Assembly (NCBI RefSeq): GCF_028863945.1 | Contig: NZ_JARBEA010000013.1 | Coordinates: 1-50,049, forward strand | Length of the DNA stretch: 50,049 nucleotides | Direction: 5' to 3' | Source of the DNA: Jeotgalibaca caeni | GTDB lineage: Bacteria > Bacillota > Bacilli > Lactobacillales > Aerococcaceae | Shown here: positions 45,207 through 50,049 of the stretch, piece by piece | How positions within the stretch are numbered: position 1 is the first letter of the stretch | Layout of the letters: every line of letters starts with the position of its first letter | Program-made: the position numbers and the translations under genes | Notes under the pieces: model-generated | What the model was told of the DNA's origin: nothing | What the model saw: the letters and a program-made list of their open reading frames with translations, nothing else | Databases searched by the model: none

Positions 45207-46244
45207 TTATTCTTTTTCGAAAATTCCAATCGTTTCATGAATAGGATGGACAAACACAATGCCCTGACCTGGTTCATCTAGACGAAATTCTTTGTCAATT
45301 TCATTTGCAATAGTTTCCGTATCCTTTCGGTCTGTCAAGAGAATAACCACTTCCCTTTGAGGCTCTATATCTGCAATCATTAATCCATGTTCCCGGATAT
45401 GAGCTCCTCTTGCATGGATAATGGTGCCTCCTTGCGAGCCGCCTCTCTCAGCAGCCTGAATAACATTCCGATCCGTACCGGATGGGACAATCGCCCACAC
45501 TGCATCAAATTCAGTCTGTTCTGCGCTCCAGTCTGGTCTCTTCTCGCTTTTCTCAAGTTCTTCTAATGAAAGCTTACGATCTACCAACCCTTTAATACGA
45601 TGGACCGCAAAGGTATACAGAACGCCTGAGTTTTCTTTTTCAAAATTCATTTCGTCCGCAATCTTTTGTGTAACCGCACGGACACGTGATTCTGGAACTA
45701 ATAACAGAACCATTTCTTTGTCGCTCTCCACAAATTGATCGAAAATTTTCTTTGATTTATCAATGGATCCATGAGCTGGAATAATGGTACCACCTAAATA
45801 GAGGTCTCGGTTACAAGTATCCATCACCTGTTCTGCATTCCCTTTATTTACAATCGCGCAGACTCCGACAATTCCAGCATCTTGAGCAGGTCCTGGTTTC
45901 AAATCCTCTGGAGCCTTGTAGGTCATTCCCAATACACGGGATAGCTTAACAGTAAACAAGATTCCACGATTCGGTTTGTCAAAATGAAACTTCTCAGTAA
46001 ATGATTGAATGATATTCTCCTCGTGAACAGAGGGGATAACAAAGAGAATGACCTCTTTGTAAACATCATCCATTTCCAACATTTTTAAGATTGGGTTCGG
46101 GAGAGTCCCTCTACCACGAAAACTCGTGAAACGTTTAATTTTAATTTTTTTTGCATAATCAATAACTCGTTGGGAATTCTTACGGTCTACAATCACAGTC
46201 AAAAGAGTATAGTTCTCATCAAAGAGTGGTGATAGATTATTCAT
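45207..46244 (-). CDS. triple-domain P-II-like (GlnB-fold) regulatory protein
   Basis: A 345-residue protein made of three consecutive P-II-like modules: about residues 13-106, 124-220 and 246-343. Aligned motifs recur: [10 protein letters not shown] and [10 protein letters not shown] (repeats 2 and 3), [10 protein letters not shown] / [10 protein letters not shown] / [10 protein letters not shown], and [10 protein letters not shown] / [10 protein letters not shown] / [10 protein letters not shown]. Normal P-II proteins are one such domain (about 112 residues) working as homotrimers. Ligands cannot be read from sequence. The ATG at 46242-46244 has GAAGGAG. It overlaps the DUF1538 gene by eight bases and likely regulates that membrane protein. 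Confidence 0.85.
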   Translation of the reverse strand: MNNLSPLFDENYTLLTVIVDRKNSQRVIDYAKKIKIKRFTSFRGRGTLPNPILKMLEMDDVYKEVILFVIPSVHEENIIQSFTEKFHFDKPNRGILFTVKLSRVLGMTYKAPEDLKPGPAQDAGIVGVCAIVNKGNAEQVMDTCNRDLYLGGTIIPAHGSIDKSKKIFDQFVESDKEMVLLLVPESRVRAVTQKIADEMNFEKENSGVLYTFAVHRIKGLVDRKLSLEELEKSEKRPDWSAEQTEFDAVWAIVPSGTDRNVIQAAERGGSQGGTIIHARGAHIREHGLMIADIEPQREVVILLTDRKDTETIANEIDKEFRLDEPGQGIVFVHPIHETIGIFEKE

Positions 46245-47694
46245 AGGATTCTCCTTCCTGCTTCTTCGTGTCATACTGGGTTCTCAGACGATAAAGATAC
46301 CCAAGTAATTGTACAGTAATCAAGGGGGTAGTCGCAACCAGAGCCAAGACACCGAAACCATCCGTTAATACATTGGCGGTAGGGATTGATTCCGCAACTC
46401 CTTGTGTGAATGGCAGGATAAAGGTCGCAGTCATTGTTCCTGAAGCAACACCACCTGAATCAAATGCAATCCCAACGAAAATATTTGGGACAAAATAAGA
46501 TAATAGAAGTGAAATTGCCATTGCTGGCAAGAGGATATGCCACAATTGGAGAGATGGAATCAAAATTCGCAGTACAGATAATCCAACCGCTACCCCTACA
46601 CCTAGACATAGACTAAACATAACGGTACCCGATTTGATGGCTCCTGCTGTTTCCTCTTCAATCTGTTTTGTTAAAATATGAACTGAAGGTTCGGCGGGAA
46701 TCGTTAATACCCCAAAAAGGATTCCCATGGCGATTACCATAAAGGAATTTGTTTCAACCGTCAATAAGTAGCCTAATCGACTTGCAGCTTCCATGAAACC
46801 AGCATTTACTCCTGTTAAGAAGAGTATTAAGCCAATAATTGTATAGATAAGCCCGATTCCGATCCGAATCATTTTTTGTTTTGATAATTTCAAGCTAATC
46901 GCATTTACAATCAAGAAAAGGATGAGCACCGGTACAAGTGCAAGCATCGCATCACGCGCTGTAATGGGCACCTGGTTCAAGAAGGTTCCCCAAATTCCTG
47001 CAGTAGCTACTTCCTCTAGAGGCAAAGCACCACTCAACTCATTGTTCCCACTGATCAGTCCCATAACCAAAACACCTAAAATAGCCCCAGAAGAAGCAAT
47101 CCCTAGTAGACCAAAACTGTCCGTATCTTCGTTGGCTCCGCTACGTGAAAAAGCAGAGGCACCTGCTGCCATTGCCAACATGAAAGGAACCGTAATTGAT
47201 CCAGTAGTAGAGCCAGATGCATCAAATGCGATGGCTAAAAAGTCACTGTTTGAGAAAATTGCTAAAACAAAAATCGCAAGATAAACAACGGTCAAGAAGC
47301 GATTCAAAGGAACTTTTTTTAAGATACGATACATTCCCATCGCAATCATAAACCCTATTCCTAATGAAACAACAACTACCAGCAACATTTGTGGAATGGC
47401 ATTATTCGTAACGGAACTTACTTGTTGCGCTAAGATATGTAAATCAGGCTCTGCAACAGAAATAATAAAGCCAAATAAAAAACTGCCTGTTACTACAATT
47501 TTCATCTTGTTAGTCTCAATTAACGCTTCACTCATTCCTTCTCCTATTGGCTCGATACTAATATCGACACCAAGCAGGAAAAGTGGCATTCCAACCATAA
47601 TGAGGACAGCACCTATTAAAAATCTCATTAATACTGGTGTTTCTAAAGGTACAAGGAAGAAATGGAGTAAGAGAACGACTCCTACAATCGGCAA
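46237..47694 (-). CDS. DUF1538-family integral membrane protein (frame interrupted near start)
   Basis: An about 485-residue polytopic membrane protein built from two copies of a DUF1538 unit. AEPDLHIL (81-88) and AEPSVHIL (334-341) recur, as do LAIAFDASGSTTGSITVPF (153-171) and VGIAFDSGGVASGTMTATF (407-425). Function is unknown, possibly a transporter given P-II association. The frame begins at TTG 47694 only because an in-frame TAG at 47713-47715 precedes it. Upstream, TTG 47737-47739 would give M-N-A-I-T-E-K-F then stop, then E-V-S-F-A-I-L-P-I-V, which looks like the true N-terminus. It may be a pseudogene, a shortened protein or a sequencing error. Confidence 0.7.
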   Translation of the reverse strand: MPIVGVVLLLHFFLVPLETPVLMRFLIGAVLIMVGMPLFLLGVDISIEPIGEGMSEALIETNKMKIVVTGSFLFGFIISVAEPDLHILAQQVSSVTNNAIPQMLLVVVVSLGIGFMIAMGMYRILKKVPLNRFLTVVYLAIFVLAIFSNSDFLAIAFDASGSTTGSITVPFMLAMAAGASAFSRSGANEDTDSFGLLGIASSGAILGVLVMGLISGNNELSGALPLEEVATAGIWGTFLNQVPITARDAMLALVPVLILFLIVNAISLKLSKQKMIRIGIGLIYTIIGLILFLTGVNAGFMEAASRLGYLLTVETNSFMVIAMGILFGVLTIPAEPSVHILTKQIEEETAGAIKSGTVMFSLCLGVGVAVGLSVLRILIPSLQLWHILLPAMAISLLLSYFVPNIFVGIAFDSGGVASGTMTATFILPFTQGVAESIPTANVLTDGFGVLALVATTPLITVQLLGYLYRLRTQYDTKKQEGESYE

Positions 47695-47796
47695 GATTGC
47701 GAATGATACTTCCTAAAATTTTTCTGTAATTGCGTTCAATACACATACGCCCCTTTCAAATGAAATTTTATTTGTGCAAGATACTTAACCTATCCT

Positions 47797-47825
47797 ATTA
47801 TATCAAAAATAAACGCTTTTGTCTA
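47797..47825 (-). promoter_or_regulatory. promoter of the DUF1538/P-II operon
   Basis: On the minus strand TAGACA (plus 47820-47825), 17 bp, TATAAT (plus 47797-47802) with an extended TGA just before it. A strong match, about 58 bases upstream of the presumed original TTG start. Confidence 0.85.
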
Positions 47826-47941
47826 AAGATTGACTTTAACATTGTTATGAAAACGAGTCATATATTCGGCTAAGCGTCACTTCACTATTTACTTCTCCTT
47901 CACTATACAAATCATAACCATTAATCCTAGTCCTTTGTTCC

Positions 47942-47982
47942 ATAAAAGCAAAAAGCCCAAGCGACTCCATTCGCTTGGGCTC
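47942..47982 (-). terminator. terminator of lepA
   Basis: GCCCAAGCG pairs with CGCTTGGGC around an eight-base loop (within 47953-47978), with TTTTTGC following on the minus strand. It lies about 25 bases past the lepA stop. Confidence 0.9.
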
Positions 47983-48006
47983 AAAAAGGCTCTATAACAC
48001 CTTGTT

Positions 48007-49833
48007 TTATTCAGCTTCTTCCATTTTAAGAACGGCCATAAACGCTTCTTGAGGAACATCAACCGATCCAACAGATTTCATCCGTTTCTTACCTTCTTTT
48101 TGCTTCTCAAGGAGTTTCCGTTTCCGTGAAACGTCCCCACCATAACATTTCGCCAATACGTTCTTGCGTAGTGCTTTGATGGTTGTACGAGCTAAGATCT
48201 TATGTCCAATTGCAGCTTGAATCGGCACTTCGAATTGCTGACGAGGAATAATCTCACGCAATTTTTCAGTAATCGCACGTCCACGTTGATAAGCAAAGTC
48301 CCGGTGAATAATCGTGCTTAATGCATCTACAATCTCTCCATTTAAGAGAATATCCATCTTGGCTAATTTACTTGGTTTGTAACCAATGATTTCATAATCA
48401 AGAGAAGCATAGCCTTTTGTGCTCGACTTCAAACGATCAAAGAAATCAAAGATAATCTCAGCCAATGGAATTTCGTACACTACATTTACTCGATTGTCTG
48501 ATAGGTAATCCATTGTAATAAAGTTACCACGTTTGCGTTGCGCAATTTCCATTACAGCACCTACATAATCATTTGGCACCATAATTTCTGCTTTTACGTA
48601 CGGTTCTTCAATGTTCTCAATCTCGGTTTGGTCCGGCATTTCTGACGGGTTGTCGATTGTAAGGGTGGTTCCATCTGTTTTGTTAATGTGGTAAATAACA
48701 CTTGGTGCAGTTGTAATGATATCCAGATTAAACTCACGCTCTAAACGTTCTTGGATAACATCCATATGCAGCATTCCAAGGAACCCTGTACGGAATCCAA
48801 ATCCTAATGCTTGAGAAGATTCTGGCTCAAACTGCAACGAAGCATCGTTTAATTGCAACTTCTCTAATGCTTCACGTAAATCATTGAAGTCAGAAGAGTC
48901 AACCGGATAAATTCCGCAGTATACCATCGGATTTAACTTCCGGTATCCTTCTAATGCCTCACTAGCAGGATTATTCGCTAGTGTGATGGTATCCCCTACA
49001 CGAGCATTCTGGATGGTCTTGATGCTGGCAGTTACATAACCAACATCCCCTACCATTAAATAATCACGAGGGATTGGTTTTGGAGAGAAAATCCCTACTT
49101 CTGTTACATCATATTCTTTCCCATTAGACATCATGCGAATCTTGTCTCCTGGGCGCAATACACCGTTCATTACCCGGATATTTAAGACTACCCCACGATA
49201 TGGATCATAGGCAGAGTCAAAAATGAGTGCTTGTAGAGGTTCTTCCAAGTCACCCCCTGGAGCAGGAATTTTTTCAACGATTTGCTCTAATAATTCCTTG
49301 ATTCCAATTCCAGCTTTTGCACTTGCTAAAACAGCCTCACTGGCATCAATTCCTACTACTTCTTCCACTTCTGCGCGTACCCGTTCTGGATCTGCTGCTG
49401 GAAGGTCAATCTTATTGATGACAGGAACAATTTCCAAGTCATTATCGACAGCCAAATAAACGTTTGCCAAGGTTTGCGCTTCGACACCTTGCGCCGCATC
49501 TACTACTAAAATGGCCCCCTCACAAGCTGCTAGACTTCGGGAAACTTCATAGGTAAAGTCGACGTGTCCTGGTGTGTCAATCAAATGGAAAATATAATCT
49601 TCTCCATCATCCGCTCTGTATGTCAGCTCCACAGCGTTCAATTTGATGGTAATTCCACGTTCCCGCTCTAAATCCATAGAGTCAAGGAGCTGTGCTTGCA
49701 TGTTGCGCTCTGCCACCGTATCCGTTAATTGCAAGATTCGATCCGCTAACGTAGACTTCCCATGATCAATATGGGCAATAATGGAAAAGTTCCTAATTTT
49801 CTTCTGTCTTTCTTTCATCTGTTCTATATTCAT
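48007..49833 (-). CDS. lepA: elongation factor 4 (LepA)
   Basis: A 608-residue translational GTPase that can back-translocate stalled ribosomes. G1 [10 protein letters not shown]3 DTPGHVDF and G4 NKIDLP lie in the N-terminal 150 residues. Domain II and EF-G-like domains III and V follow, then the LepA-specific C-terminal domain (from about residue 480, [20 protein letters not shown]). Length is typical. The ATG at 49833 has GAAAGTGG weakly placed upstream. Its own promoter lies at 49870-49898. Confidence 0.96.
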   Translation of the reverse strand: MNIEQMKERQKKIRNFSIIAHIDHGKSTLADRILQLTDTVAERNMQAQLLDSMDLERERGITIKLNAVELTYRADDGEDYIFHLIDTPGHVDFTYEVSRSLAACEGAILVVDAAQGVEAQTLANVYLAVDNDLEIVPVINKIDLPAADPERVRAEVEEVVGIDASEAVLASAKAGIGIKELLEQIVEKIPAPGGDLEEPLQALIFDSAYDPYRGVVLNIRVMNGVLRPGDKIRMMSNGKEYDVTEVGIFSPKPIPRDYLMVGDVGYVTASIKTIQNARVGDTITLANNPASEALEGYRKLNPMVYCGIYPVDSSDFNDLREALEKLQLNDASLQFEPESSQALGFGFRTGFLGMLHMDVIQERLEREFNLDIITTAPSVIYHINKTDGTTLTIDNPSEMPDQTEIENIEEPYVKAEIMVPNDYVGAVMEIAQRKRGNFITMDYLSDNRVNVVYEIPLAEIIFDFFDRLKSSTKGYASLDYEIIGYKPSKLAKMDILLNGEIVDALSTIIHRDFAYQRGRAITEKLREIIPRQQFEVPIQAAIGHKILARTTIKALRKNVLAKCYGGDVSRKRKLLEKQKEGKKRMKSVGSVDVPQEAFMAVLKMEEAE

Positions 49834-49869
49834 TTCATAACCACTTTCTCAAATACCTATTATTACAAA

Positions 49870-49898
49870 ATTATACCAAGAGTAACAAAAAGTAACAA
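49870..49898 (-). promoter_or_regulatory. promoter of lepA
   Basis: On the minus strand TTGTTA (plus 49893-49898), 17 bp, TATAAT (plus 49870-49875) with extended TGG. AGTAACAA occurs twice (49881-49888 and 49891-49898) as a direct repeat over the -35 region. I see no gene in 49900-50049. Confidence 0.75.
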
Positions 49899-50049
49899 GT
49901 TGAAGTGGGAAACATCTTCTGATAAAGCAAAAGAAAACCCTTACTCCCTCTTAGTTCTTCATTTCATTATCATTTGATTTGTCAATTTAAGCTAGACAAA
50001 GTAGATTCGTCTAGGTAACTCAAAAACACTTCTAGTGGCGTCTGGTAAT

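Noticed and set aside
47558-47746. A 62-codon minus-strand frame starting with ATG and a good ribosome binding site
   Set aside because: It is a different frame through the DUF1538 gene, ending without a conserved product. I treat it as a by-product of the interrupted start, although it may compete for initiation.
1-50049. tRNA, rRNA or prophage genes
   Set aside because: No clover-leaf signatures, rRNA-like blocks or phage structural genes were recognised on either strand.

Overview
The window reads as chromosomal DNA of a low-to-moderate-GC Firmicute, most likely a lactic acid bacterium of the order Lactobacillales and possibly Carnobacteriaceae-like. I base this on purulent Gram-positive signatures: strong AGGAGG-type ribosome binding sites, CodY, ParE-ParC, a DHH-family manganese pyrophosphatase, pyruvate formate-lyase with its activase, formate-tetrahydrofolate ligase, and no sporulation genes. 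The genus is not resolved. Almost every gene is on the minus strand. The plus-strand exceptions are an HTH gene, a glycosyltransferase, plsY and trhA.

Layout. 1-2.4 kb: two unrecognised or regulatory genes transcribed divergently, the second followed by a 132-nt repeat that ends in a terminator. 2.4-5.0 kb: an amino-acid ABC transporter operon headed by a recognisable lysine riboswitch with promoter, aptamer, antiterminator and terminator, so lysine is the probable substrate. 5.1-8.5 kb: GT32 glycosyltransferase, CorA, a VOC dioxygenase-like protein and a metallophosphoesterase. 8.6-13.7 kb: a two-component system and an ABC exporter (kinase, regulator, ATPase, two permeases) in the arrangement of the Bacillus linearmycin-resistance locus lnrJKLMN. 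13.8-18.4 kb: a 52-bp hairpin-forming repeat, a small protein, ppaC, pflA and pflB. 18.7-23.3 kb: parE-parC. 23.4-37.2 kb: plsY, then a long conserved housekeeping cluster: ypmS-like, yozE-like, deoD, ctp protease, two signal peptidases, rbgA, rnhB, dprA, topA, xerC, hslV, hslU and codY.

37.4-39.1 kb: an apparently intact IS110-group insertion sequence whose long structured leader is a candidate bridge RNA. 39.2-45.1 kb: trhA, the second copy of the 3'-UTR repeat, dfrA-thyA-abcF and fhs, the folate and one-carbon genes being clustered. 45.2-47.8 kb: a protein made of three consecutive P-II-like domains, overlapping an internally duplicated DUF1538 membrane protein. The reading frame of the membrane protein carries an in-frame amber codon just after what looks like its true start. 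47.9-49.9 kb: lepA with its promoter.

The most notable items are the triple P-II/DUF1538 pair with its nonsense codon, the IS110 element with a candidate bridge RNA, the lysine riboswitch that assigns a substrate, and two families of non-coding repeats (a 3'-UTR/terminator module and a 52-bp hairpin array). I saw no tRNA, rRNA, CRISPR array or prophage. Promoters, hairpins and start choices were found by eye and not computed.
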